Source: Candidula unifasciata | Lineage: Eukaryota > Mollusca > Gastropoda > Stylommatophora > Geomitridae | Direction of reading: 5' to 3' | Length of the DNA: 64,000 bases | Assembly: GCA_905116865.2 (NCBI GenBank) | Contig: CAJHNH020008035.1 | Coordinates: 112,501-176,500 of the forward strand | Shown here: positions 55,380-64,000 of the stretch, piece after piece | How the letters are laid out: the number at the start of each line of letters is the position of its first letter | How positions within the stretch are numbered: position 1 is the first letter of the stretch | Program-made: the position numbers and the translations under genes | The notes under the pieces: generated by a model | Database searches by the model: none | Told to the model about the DNA's origin: nothing | The model's input: the letters and a program-made list of their open reading frames with translations, nothing else

Positions 55380-55650
55380 ACCTGTGTAGGTTCCGCTACC
55401 CATTGTGGGGTAAGAATGGATTAGACCCACTGTCCCCAAACAAGCATATCGTAAGAGCTGACTAATCAGATGTGTTTCCTTTAAAGTCGGCATGCATCTG
55501 CTTTAGAGGTGAGGAACTAACAGTCTGCATACAAATAAACAAGATCTGTAAAACAGATGTGTACATAAAACTCAAGTTCTGGAAAAAGACGAAAGTCAAG
55601 AAGTGGACGAACAACAAGAACTTTTTGTTGAAGTTTACAGCTGATGTAGC
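55380..55650 (+). mobile_element. SINE1 copy
   Basis: CCTGTGTAGGTTCCGCTACC, AACAAGCATATCGTAAGAGC, GTGGACGAACAACAAGAACT and AGTTTACAGCTGATG follow the family order. No GAA tail remains. Confidence 0.7.
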
Positions 55651-56186
55651 TGATGCATTTGGCCATTCGAATTTGTTTTTAAAAATTGCATGTAAATTGT
55701 TTTTATGACATCAAATAGATCACATCAGTATTCATTCTGCCAATATGTCAACGTAGTATTAATTCACAAAAGTATTACAGAAACACGTATTTAAAAACAA
55801 TTCACAAATATTGTTGGCAAGGGATGTACCATTAAAATGATTGCCATCTCTAATTTTGTTTTACTAACATGTTGTAATTTAATGTTTTTTTAAATATTTA
55901 TCACAATGTCCTTTTTCTTTTTTTTTCTTGCAATTATCTGTGATAAACTATTTTTACACTTTTGTTTTCTTTGCTTTATTGTTGTAAACTAGGGTTGCCA
56001 TATTTCCTCATTTTTTCTGACACATCCTCATTTCACGAGTAAATCTGAGTGTCTGCAAACAATTTGGAAATTCCTAGATTCTTCCTCAGTTTTACAAAAC
56101 AAGACAAAATTAACACTGTGACTGTATTGAAATTTATAGGAGTAGTGAAATGTACTCCAAAATCGTGAAGATAGCATAGTTCTTCT

Positions 56187-56350
56187 TTGCTACTCCAAAT
56201 TCAAGCACACAATGCTTTGGTAGAAAGGCTATTTTCTGTAACGCCTAATGAGAGAAATTATCTCTGTATGGATTCGGTCAAGTCAATTTCACTTGTAAAA
56301 TTTAACTTCAAACATTTTACATGCAGTCAATTTGATGGATGTTTGATGCA
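56187..56350 (+). pseudogene. hAT transposase C-terminal dimerisation fragment
   Basis: The frame contains ALVERLFSV, RNYLCMDSVK and LVKFNFKH, which line up with the conserved hAT C-terminal pattern (N-x-x-V-E-R-x-F-S, then R-x-x-L-x-x-x-x-V, then L-x-x-K-x-N). No catalytic domain precedes it in the element. Confidence 0.65.
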
Positions 56351-56379
56351 AAAGAAAGACATGGGCATTTACAGCTTGC

Positions 56380-57000
56380 TTTTCAGGCGGAACAGTTCAA
56401 GAAGCCTTCTCCATGACCACCAGCAGCATGACGATGGAGGTGATGGCGGGGAAACAAGCTTTCATGTGGCTAGAATCACAGGACTATTCCTGCGCGTGTG
56501 TGCTGAAAATTTCTTTGAACATGATCTGGTGGGTAGAGGCAGGCTCATTACGCAAACAGTGGCTTGAGTCATTGCAAAACTCTCCTATGTGTGCAGTTAC
56601 CTTCATATTCGTCCCAGGGTACGCAGGTGTTGTTGGCAATGAAAGAGCTGATAGACTGGCAGGTTCTGCATTAATTGCAAATGAAGGTCCATGGATCACG
56701 CAGACATTGTCAGTGCCCTTAGATAGGACGTTTTGAGGATTTTGGATGCAACGTGTCCACATCACTACATCACTACTAAGAATACGAGAATTAGGAGTAA
56801 AGATCGGCGCATCTAAGCATGAGAAGCACCCGGACGCACACAAAGTCTTGTCAACCAACATAGGACTGGCACTATTAACCATGCGACGCTGATGGATATG
56901 TTGAGAGGGGAATCTGAGCACCTATGGATGTGTCCGGAGTACTGTGAAGAAAATCCAACTCATAACTTAACAAAGACATTCTAAAAAGATGAGGTCCTCA
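56380..57000 (+). pseudogene. RNase H and C-terminal fragment of a LINE inside a hAT element
   Basis: TFIFVPGYAGVVGNERADRL then AGSALIANEGPW is the end of an RNase H domain (HxGxxGNExAD form, with Tyr in place of the usual His). MDMLRGESEHLWMCPEYCEE further on resembles the knuckle block of family A. Confidence 0.65.
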
Positions 57001-57359
57001 GAGAAATATACATGTAACACAATTTAAATAGAATTTAATATAAAGAGAAGTGTCCTCATTTCTGAACATCAAAATGTGGCAACCCTATATAAACTGTTGT
57101 GAATGTATTATTAGTTTTATCGTTAACAGTTCTTGTTTGGTATTGTTTGTTTATTCACTGAGTTGTTGACTGAAAACTGCTGTGCTTTCATTCACTGTGT
57201 AACTCTTACACATGCAGCAAGTATTACAATGTTTAGTGCCAGCCCATTCAAACTGTCTATGGTCTGTCACTTTTGGACACTCACACTGTCTCTTGTTGAC
57301 ATTAAATTGGGAGTTATATTTCTGCATTTTTACTCACAGTAGTCCCCCTTTGGCTTCTG

Positions 57360-57406
57360 AGAACCATTATTGGTGGGGGGGGGGGGAAGGGGAGAGAAGC
57401 ACACAC

Positions 57407-57441
<35 letters not shown>

Positions 57442-58135
57442 AGCTTGGTTGAAAAATGTACTAATTGGGTAGGTTTATTTTTCTTCAAAGTCAGACTGCA
57501 TCTGTTTGAGAGGCAAGGAACCAGCAGTCTGCATACAACTAAACCAGAAATGTCAAATGGATGTGCACACAAGACTCGAGTGCTGGAACAAGTCTTGAGT
57601 CCAGAAGTGGATGAACAACCAGAACTTTCTTCTGAAGTATGCAGCCGTGAACACTGTGAAGAAGAAGAAGAAGAAGAAAAAGAAGAAGAAGAAGAATTGC
57701 TGGAAAGATTTATACAAAAAGAGATAGAGGAAGACAAGAAAAAATGTTTTTGCCAGTCTTTTATCATTCCATTGGAAAGTATCACCATTGAAAATTTCAG
57801 TTGTGGGTTGAGAGATATGGTCCCTGTTTGGGTTCTGAGGTCCCATTTTTGGGGATTGGGGGTGAGAGGGGGGGGGGGGGATGGACCTACTGTCTTCTTA
57901 ACAAGCATGTAAAAGGCAACTAATTAGGGTTATCTCCTTCAGAGCCAAAGTACATCTGCCTGAGTAACCAACAGTCTGCACACAAATAAGTCAGATCTGT
58001 GAAATAAGCCAAATCTTTAAAACAGATGTGTATGCGAAACTCAAGTTCTGGATCAAGACCAAAGTCCTGACATGGACAAACACCCCAGATTTGTCCACTA
58101 AACTTTACAGCCAGTGAACACTAAGAAGGAGAACA
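57360..58135 (+). mobile_element. Two SINE1 copies with G/C tracts
   Basis: Copy one (57365-57700) has G and C runs in its 5' part, then GTGGATGAACAACCAGAACT and a (GAA)n tail. Copy two (57815-58135) starts GTCCCTGTTTGGGTTCTGAG, has a G run, and ends TTTACAGCCAGTGAACACTA. A purine-rich frame between them is tail-derived. Confidence 0.7.
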
Positions 58136-58469
58136 ATTAAGCTGCAGGTGATTTGGCAACAGACAGCCTTACATTGATTTCAACAGTGGTATGGGAAGCT
58201 GACTGTTATAGCAATGGCAAACTACTGCTCATAAAACTGACTGGTAAAACCACAAACAACCAACAAATGCTGGCAGTTGGTTTGCACAGTTATGGGATAC
58301 ACAACTAACTTTTATTTTTCTCAATGGAAACAAGAAGGAAATTAGGGAAGAAATGTGGAAAGGGCTCTTTCAGGTATAGCAGCATTTTTCTTCTTCTTCT
58401 TTCGTTCGCCTAAAATAAGTTGTCTCTATCAGCAATTTTGTCTCTCGTGTAAATTTCACTGTCGTTGTT

Positions 58470-58705
58470 AGTTAATTCAGTGGTCCATAGAGTTTACGTT
58501 CCACTGTTGTTCTTTCTGGCCAAAAGGTTTGCCTTAATGTGTCAAATTCGGTGCAGTCCTGGAGTACATGCTCTGCTGTCTGGGGCACCTTTCCACAGGT
58601 GCACATGGCTGATACGCCTATCTTGAATTTTGTGTACATGTGGTTACCTAATCGGTTGTGCTCTGTTCTGAGGTGGAGGATAATGACTTGCTCTGATCTG
58701 TCCAT
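58470..58705 (-). pseudogene. LINE zinc-knuckle C-terminal fragment
   Basis: The 77-codon frame has TEHNRLGNHMYTKFKIGVSA then CTCGKVPQTAEHVLQDC, the CxC...HxxxxC knuckle typical after RNase H in jockey-type elements. Confidence 0.65.
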
Positions 58706-58799
58706 AATAAAACAGGTATAGCAGCATTAAAATATATAATTTTTTCGTCAGCTGCAACAGCATTGCAACTAAAGCTGCAGGGGCAGTATAACTTCAGTA

Positions 58800-59290
58800 C
58801 TTCAGTCAAGAAGAGTGGCTGGTCAAGTGGTTAAGAATGCTGGGATCCCATTAGACCCTTAGCCTTGACTGGCAGCTGGTCGGGGGGAGAGGGTTGGGGG
58901 GTTGACAGACAGACAGAAAGACCATTGCTTTTATGATCTGACAGCTTCTGCAGCATCCCTTGTTCCGAACGTACTGGTGTTACCTTTCCTTTATAGTAAA
59001 TTACATGAGGCAGGCCGAGGAAGGGATCATGATGCATGGACAGCACATGGTCTTTACAATACTGCCCAGGCTTTGTGCTATGGAAAGGAGAAGCTTCATC
59101 CCTGGTTCTTATTGGCCAAGGAAACTAATTGGGAGGCAGCAGTTACGGGTTATAAGTTCTTGTAAGTTTGTGCATGGCAGAATGTTAAGCTTCAAAGTTA
59201 TTTTTGCTTCCAACAGCGCTTTGCTAATGCAGTTTCCACATAAGGACAGTAGTCTACGCTTTCGCTGCCTGAGCTACTGAGTTTAGTGCT
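58800..59290 (+). other. Unassigned stretch with two overlapping open frames
   Basis: Frames at 58902-59165 (HDAWTAHGLYNTAQALCYGK, EKLHPWFLLAKETNW) and 58960-59280 overlap. The composition is more gene-like than the surroundings. A tRNA-SINE-like start (GTGGCTGGTCAAGTGGTTAA) lies at 58818. It could be an unknown repeat or a pseudogene; I cannot decide. Confidence 0.3.
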
Positions 59291-59929
59291 TGGTTGCAGT
59301 CCTGTGAGCTGTGTTTTTCCTATGGAATGCCTTTCATGTGCGCAGCTGTTGTGTGTTTTGTTCAATTTAGCCGGTGGCGAGTTTACGTGTGAGATGGTGA
59401 AATACCTTATGCAAGAATTCTACGTGTGTGTATAGTAACCAGCTTATCATTCCCAATTACTTACATCGGCAACAAACTGCATTTCTGGTGGCTATTGTTG
59501 ACTTTGCCCCCTCGAGCAACTGAAATAGACTTTTACTGTGTGCACATATTTCTGGATTTTTCCGGAACTAGTTGTTTATTCACCAGTTTTTCAAATGCAA
59601 CAGTGAGGGACATTTCATTTGATTCACACTGGCACAGGAACGGAGCAAGTATGGGGAAACCTGACTGCAGTGATGGTTGAAACCTCTACTAACCAACTTA
59701 AAGTTTGTGCTGTGATATTCATGCTTCCCCATAACACAACAATGTCGTCTGGGAAGACGGAAAGGTGCCAGCGAATTCCTCAGGAGACCCAGAATTCTTG
59801 ATCAGGTGCTGGGTTTTGTTTTTCTGTTGGGGCAAAAATAAGATCCTAACCGAGACAGTCAGTGGAGATTGCACTAGCCATACATAAAAAAACCAACTGC
59901 CATTACTGTCTGTGTTTATCACTTTTTAT

Positions 59930-60130
59930 GGTCTAAGTACTGGGTCTTTGAGCCTGAGGAGTTAGTACTGCATGGCTAGTGCTGTTGTCCACAGACTGTG
60001 CAGGTTAGAATTTTAATTTTGCCCCAACAACACCCCCCCCCCCCCCCCAAAATATAACCTTACTGAGGGTTCGAACACAGGTCCTCTCGCTTGAGAGCCC
60101 GGCATTCTAACCATTTGTGTCATACTGCCT
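59930..60130 (-). mobile_element. SINE5 (tRNA-headed) copy with C tract
   Basis: Inverted, the head reads GGTTAGAATGCCGGGCTCTC and GTGTTCGAACCCTCAG. The body contains CAGTCTGTGGACAACAGCAC-like sequence. Copies also lie at 53220-53440 and, headless, at 36960-37110. Confidence 0.6.
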
Positions 60131-60139
60131 AATTTCCCA

Positions 60140-60900
60140 TGATCTTCTTCTTCTTCAGAAATTCTGGTCATGCGCATAATCCACTGTGGGCCATAAACTG
60201 GGATGTCTTGTCAAGGTCTCTTAGTTGTCAGTTCTTCTAGGTGTTGCCATATGTTGCTCCGCAGCTCCGCCATGAGAGGACAGTCTTGCAGGACATGTTC
60301 TGGAGTCTGTTCAGCACAAAGACACTGACAAAGAGCTGTTTGGCTCATGCCTAATTTATTTGAGTGTTTGTTGAGTCTGCAGTGTCCAGTACCAAAGCGA
60401 AAAACTGTGACTTGGTCTGTTCTGTTCAGGTGTTTAAGGAAATCTTTTTCGTAGTTATAACCAGTGTTGGTTTTCCAATCTGTTTCTGATTTTCTCTTAA
60501 TGAGAGTTTTGACTTCTGGAACAGATAGTGGCTGGTAGGTCTGTGGTTTGTTACTTCCTTTCTTGGCTAAAGCATCAGCGCTTTCATTGCCTTTGATGCC
60601 ACAGTGAAATGGAATCCACTGCAAGTGAGTTTCTTTTTTGTCAACATAGCAAGTTCCTTTGTTAGACTTTGTAGTGTTCTGTCGGAAGGTTGGACTCAAG
60701 GGCCTGTATAGCTGACAGTGGGTCAGTGAGAAAAAAATTCTCAGGATCAAGAGCTCCCTTATCCTACACAACCCTAAAAAAAGGTCAAACTTTTTTTTCT
60801 TACCCTGATTGTACTCAATGGCACTTTTTAACTTTTTGAGTCCCAGGGAACGCATCATACATTCATAGGTTCCTATGTAGAAGCCCAATGAACGCATGAT
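60140..60900 (-). pseudogene. LINE fragment: RNase H end plus zinc knuckle, with GAA tail
   Basis: THLQWIPFHCGIKGNESADA then LAKKGSNKPQ is the RNase H C-terminal motif. VTVFRFGTGHCRLNKHSNKL and ALCQCLCAEQTPEHVLQDCP follow. The open frame of 228 codons is only partly element-derived. The 3' end carries a short GAA tail at 60150. Confidence 0.7.
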
Positions 60901-61024
60901 ATGTCGATTTTACTCTCTCTTTACTACCCATTGGGCCTGTGATGCTAAACCCCCTGGGACTCAAAGAGTTAAGGCATTACGTTTTGTTCAGCACTATTGT
61001 AATAGATACTTTATGGTGCATACC

Positions 61025-61305
61025 GTCACCTTTTATTAGACACTCTGTGATGACTAACGACACCTTTTATTAGACACTGTGATGACTAACGACACCTTTT
61101 ATTAGACACTCTGTGATGACTAACGACACCTTTTATTAGACACTCTGTGATGACTAACGACACCTTTTATTAGACACTCTGTGATGACTAACGACACCTT
61201 TTATTAGACACTGTGATGACTAACGACACCTTTTATTAGACACTCTGTGATGACTAACGACACCTTTTATTAGACACTCTGTGATAACTAACGACACCTT
61301 TTATT
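61025..61305. repeat. 34-bp minisatellite, about 8 copies
   Basis: The unit is GTGATGACTAACGACACCTT then TTATTAGACACTCT; some copies lack the CT pair before GTGATG, giving 32 bp. Confidence 0.93.
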
Positions 61306-61309
61306 CCAG

Positions 61310-61823
61310 GGGGAAAAAATCCCTGAAAAAGGGTAACTATCAGCAGTAAAGACAGTTTTGTCCTTGATATCCGATGCACTCATTGAGGAAATGAAGAGGC
61401 TTCGGTTACAACAGCATTAAAACTTCTAAACTTCAGTTGCCGTAGCAGTGTAGCTTCAGCAACAATATAATTATAACTTTAATTGCAACAGCATTATCAC
61501 TTCCGTTTTAACATCATTATACGCATTTTATGACTACTGTAATTATGACTTCAGTTGCAACAGCATTATAACTTTAGTACTTCAGCTGCAGAAGCAATGT
61601 TAATTTCAGTGGCAACTTCATTATAACGATAGTTGCAACAGTTTTATAATTTTAGTTATAACATTATTATATTTTATCACTATTGTCATTTAAATTGCAA
61701 CATTATGTCTTCAGTTGCAAAAGAATTATAATTTCAGTAGCATTCTGCAAATGTGTAAGAGAAAACGAACATTTGTTGTTACAGCAGTATTGCCATTACT
61801 TAGCGAGTATTAAGTCCTTTTTT

Positions 61824-61897
<74 letters not shown>

Positions 61898-61900
61898 CTT

Positions 61901-61936
<36 letters not shown>

Positions 61937-62264
61937 AAACTGAAATCATAAACAATATAAATATTAAAGCTCATTTTTTACTTGACAAAACAGTTACGTG
62001 GACCTTGAGTGCTCAAGATTATAGTTGATATTTTTAATGTAAACCTGAATATTTTTTTATCACTTATTCTAAATCACTCTCTTGTCAGTATTACTTATCA
62101 CATTCACTTTGTATTCTTATGCTCTTGAATTTTCAATGTTTATCATGTTAAAACTTCACAATACAATCACATATTGCTTTTTACAAATATTTTTAGGTAC
62201 TGACCAATTTAGAATCCCTACCTGCAAAAGGCTGCTTGGTACACCATAGTTTTTGTATTAATAG
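61310..62264. other. AT-rich degenerate repeats around the poly-T
   Basis: TTCAGTTGCAACAGCATTAT and variants recur irregularly between 61400 and 61760. After the poly-T the sequence is plain and AT-rich. Confidence 0.5.
61827..61935. repeat. Poly-T tract, about 109 bp
   Basis: An almost pure T run has single C and A interruptions near 61898. It may be the inverted poly-A tail of an unrecognised element, or an assembly-sensitive homopolymer. Confidence 0.95.
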
Positions 62265-62690
62265 TGCCCTAAAATTTTTTAATGGCACATAATGATAATT
62301 TCATGGTGCCCTAACTATAACTTCGTAATGTTGCATAATTAGAATTTCTTAAGGTACCCTTATTATAACTTGTTAATGGTGCCCTAATTATAACTTCATA
62401 ATAGTACTTAATGATAAGTTCTTAATGGTGACTGACTGACTGACTTTCTACCCCACTAGGACATCACACAAGCAATAAACACCCAATGACACAAAGTGCC
62501 ACCATGCGGATGAGGATCGCGGTGCCCTAATTATAACTTCTTAATGGTACATAATGATAACTTCTGAATAGTGCCCTAATTATAACTTCTTAATGGTACA
62601 TAATGATAACTTCTTAATGGTGCCCTAATTATAACTTTGTAATGGTACATAATAACTTCTTAATGGTGCCCTAATTATAACTTTTTTTTT
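62265..62690. repeat. AT-rich tandem region with a 90-bp foreign block
   Basis: TTAATGGTGCCCTAATTATA then ACTTCTTAATGGTACATAAT recurs about eight times. Between about 62430 and 62518 a non-repetitive stretch (GACTGACTGACTTTC...ATGCGGATGAGGATCG) interrupts it. Confidence 0.8.
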
Positions 62691-62989
62691 AATCTACCCT
62701 AAACAGCTTGAGCTTGGGTTATAGGGCCTCATGTTTGGAAGGGGGAGGCAAGATCAGATTTATTGTCCCTTTTACAAGCAAATCATGAAAGGCGACTAAT
62801 TAAGTTTTACTGAAATCAAATTGTTGAACCCAAAAGTGTGGATATCGTAGCTTAGCTGTAAACCACAACACAATATGCTGACCACCCTTCTAAGGGAAAA
62901 CACAGAAGATGTTTTTCTTTTCAAAGAATATCTCATCCACCTTCTAAACCATCTGTCTTGGAGTTACAGAAAAACAAACGAGATAGTCC

Positions 62990-63205
62990 TCCCCAGGACC
63001 GTGGCTAAGTCGATGCGAACGCTTCGTAATGCCGGGATGCCAGGTTCGATCCCAGGTGCGGGCCATTGGTTTCGAAAGTGGTATCAAGAAAGCCGACCGT
63101 TCAGAAGCAATGGCAAACTACTGGACGTAAATTTGCCTAGAAAAACCACACAACAGCCAGGGGCTGTTGGGGTTGGTTCTGCAACGTCCTGTAAGGGATA
63201 CGCAT
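62990..63205 (+). mobile_element. SINE4 (tRNA-headed), full length
   Basis: The head CCAGGACCGTGGCTAAGTCG...GCGAACGCTTCGTAATGCC has an A-box form, with B box GGTTCGATCCCAGGT. The body carries AGCAATGGCAAACTACTG and AAATTTGCCTAGAAAAACCA. The 3' end is GGTTCTGCAACGTCCTGTAA then GGGATACGC. Other copies are inverted at 15765-15980 and 21655-21870, with a scrap at 1075-1160. Confidence 0.75.
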
Positions 63206-63689
63206 CATACCATAGAAATTAGACACAGTCATTGGTTTTTCCAACATGATACATGAAGTGATAAAATTGACAGCGGGGTAACAACTGACAAGACTGATGG
63301 TAAAAGAGCAGTGGGAAGTCAGAGAGATAAAATCCTGGACTGGTATAGCCATATAGACAAAAACATTGACCTGTTCCATGATTCTGTGATATGGCAAAGC
63401 AAGACTGCCTAGGTTTATCGCACGGCACATGATGATAATGCCATAGAGGTATTCAGTATAATTATGTGATACTTTTATATTTTACAACAACCTAAGACAG
63501 GTTGAAAGATTATTAATTGTAACAGTGATCACTAATTGATGTCTCAGAATTATGCACATTATTATATTTTTTTGTTGTTGCTTAAATTCTTTAATGTTTC
63601 AACTAGTAAATTTTTTTTTTTAATTATGCCCTGTTGTTCTGTTAATTTTCATGTGACTTTCGTCTCGTCATGTACTTTGAGTTGAGTTG
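63206..63689. other. Unassigned sequence near the window end
   Basis: A possible short LINE-tail-like text (ATCCTGGACTGGTATAGCCA, around 63330-63440) is followed by AT-rich sequence. No confident call. Confidence 0.3.
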
Positions 63690-63960
63690 ATTCAAGAAAC
63701 GATGTCACAGCACTCGTGACATTCCCATAAGCGCTCCGTCCCCATCTTCAGCAGCCAGTGAAAAGTTTCAATACTTATGGTTCCAGTAGCATTCTTATTA
63801 AAAGTCGGTCTTGCCATTCCTCTGAGCTTCGAGCATCTGCCAGAACCTCTCGTCACCCCCCCCCCCCCCCTCCCCTGCATCAATCTCTCCAGACTGGTGA
63901 TCCATCTGCTCCCCCGAACTGTACACGCTCTCCTACAAGGCACTAACCATGCTTGCCTTA
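63690..63960 (-). pseudogene. LINE family A C-terminal fragment at the window edge
   Basis: The minus-strand text VTRGSGRCSKLRGMARPTFN and ATGTISIETFHWLL is nearly the same as that at 31618-31720. A C/G run interrupts it. It may continue past the window in neither frame that I can see. Confidence 0.6.
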
Positions 63961-64000
63961 TCATGCATCAGTATATGCTTTCTAAAATATCAAGTATAAA

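Larger units (their letters stand above)
55991..57087 (+). mobile_element. hAT-type element, 1.1 kb, with transposase dimerisation-domain relic and inserted LINE fragment
   Basis: The left end is AGGGTTGCCATATTT; the right end inverted is TAGGGTTGCCACATTTT. Flanks TGTAAACT and TATAAACT match at 7 of 8. At 56187-56350 a frame reads LVERLFSVTPNERNYLC followed by SVKSISLVKFNFK, the C-terminal dimerisation signature of hAT transposases. The rest (about 56380-57000) looks like a non-LTR RNase H and C-terminal fragment. The element is dead. Confidence 0.7.

Noticed and set aside
57330..57912. 180-192 codon frames with poly-Pro/Gly and poly-Glu
   Set aside because: They are built from SINE1 copies, C/G runs and a GAA tail.

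Overview
This is animal (eukaryotic) nuclear DNA. It has GT-AG introns, about 6% coding content, large introns, many tRNA-headed SINEs, degenerate non-LTR retrotransposons, hAT DNA transposons and long minisatellites. Repeat style, plus two SPIN-type hAT elements (a family I recall being reported from a pond snail as well as tetrapods), suggest a mollusc, probably a gastropod. The species cannot be fixed from the sequence alone.

Two host genes are supported, arranged head to head. On the minus strand, 28331-31003 is a large, probably first, coding exon (about 891 codons) of a Ser-rich, mostly disordered protein with an RVTF phosphatase-1 docking motif. It resembles taperin/phostensin only in general layout. 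On the plus strand, 33866-53761 is an apparently complete seven-exon gene for a coiled-coil tektin-like protein of about 441 residues, closest in my judgement to TEKTL1/CCDC105, a ciliary or sperm-axoneme microtubule inner protein. Exon phases agree at every junction, although the exon 2 donor is weak. Its introns hold an RLE-type retrotransposon fragment, a Penelope-like GIY-YIG fragment, several SINEs and an array of about 101 copies of a 32-bp repeat.

Region by region: 1-3.6 kb, LINE debris and a GAA tract. 3.6-8.8 kb, a SINE split by a 4.76-kb hAT element that itself contains a 1.2-kb hAT element, a 113-bp tandem array and a LINE piece. 9-16.8 kb, LINE/SINE fragments, 17-bp and 40-bp arrays and a hAT MITE. 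17.1-18.7 kb, two SPIN elements, one swollen by a 30-bp array and interrupted by a SINE. 19-28.3 kb, a deleted hAT copy, SINE clusters, a 197-bp GAA tract and a LINE with reverse transcriptase and RNase H. 28.3-31 kb, the minus-strand gene. 31.5-33.8 kb, LINE debris and the promoter region of the tektin-like gene. 33.9-53.8 kb, the tektin-like gene. 54-64 kb, SINEs, a hAT element with a dimerisation-domain relic, LINE ends, a 34-bp array, poly-T and AT-rich repeats.

The most notable pattern is that at least four minisatellites (30, 26, 113 and 123 bp units) can be traced to pieces of transposable elements present in the same window. The hAT elements can be followed through 8-bp target duplications and nesting. 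I found no operon-like or defence-type system.
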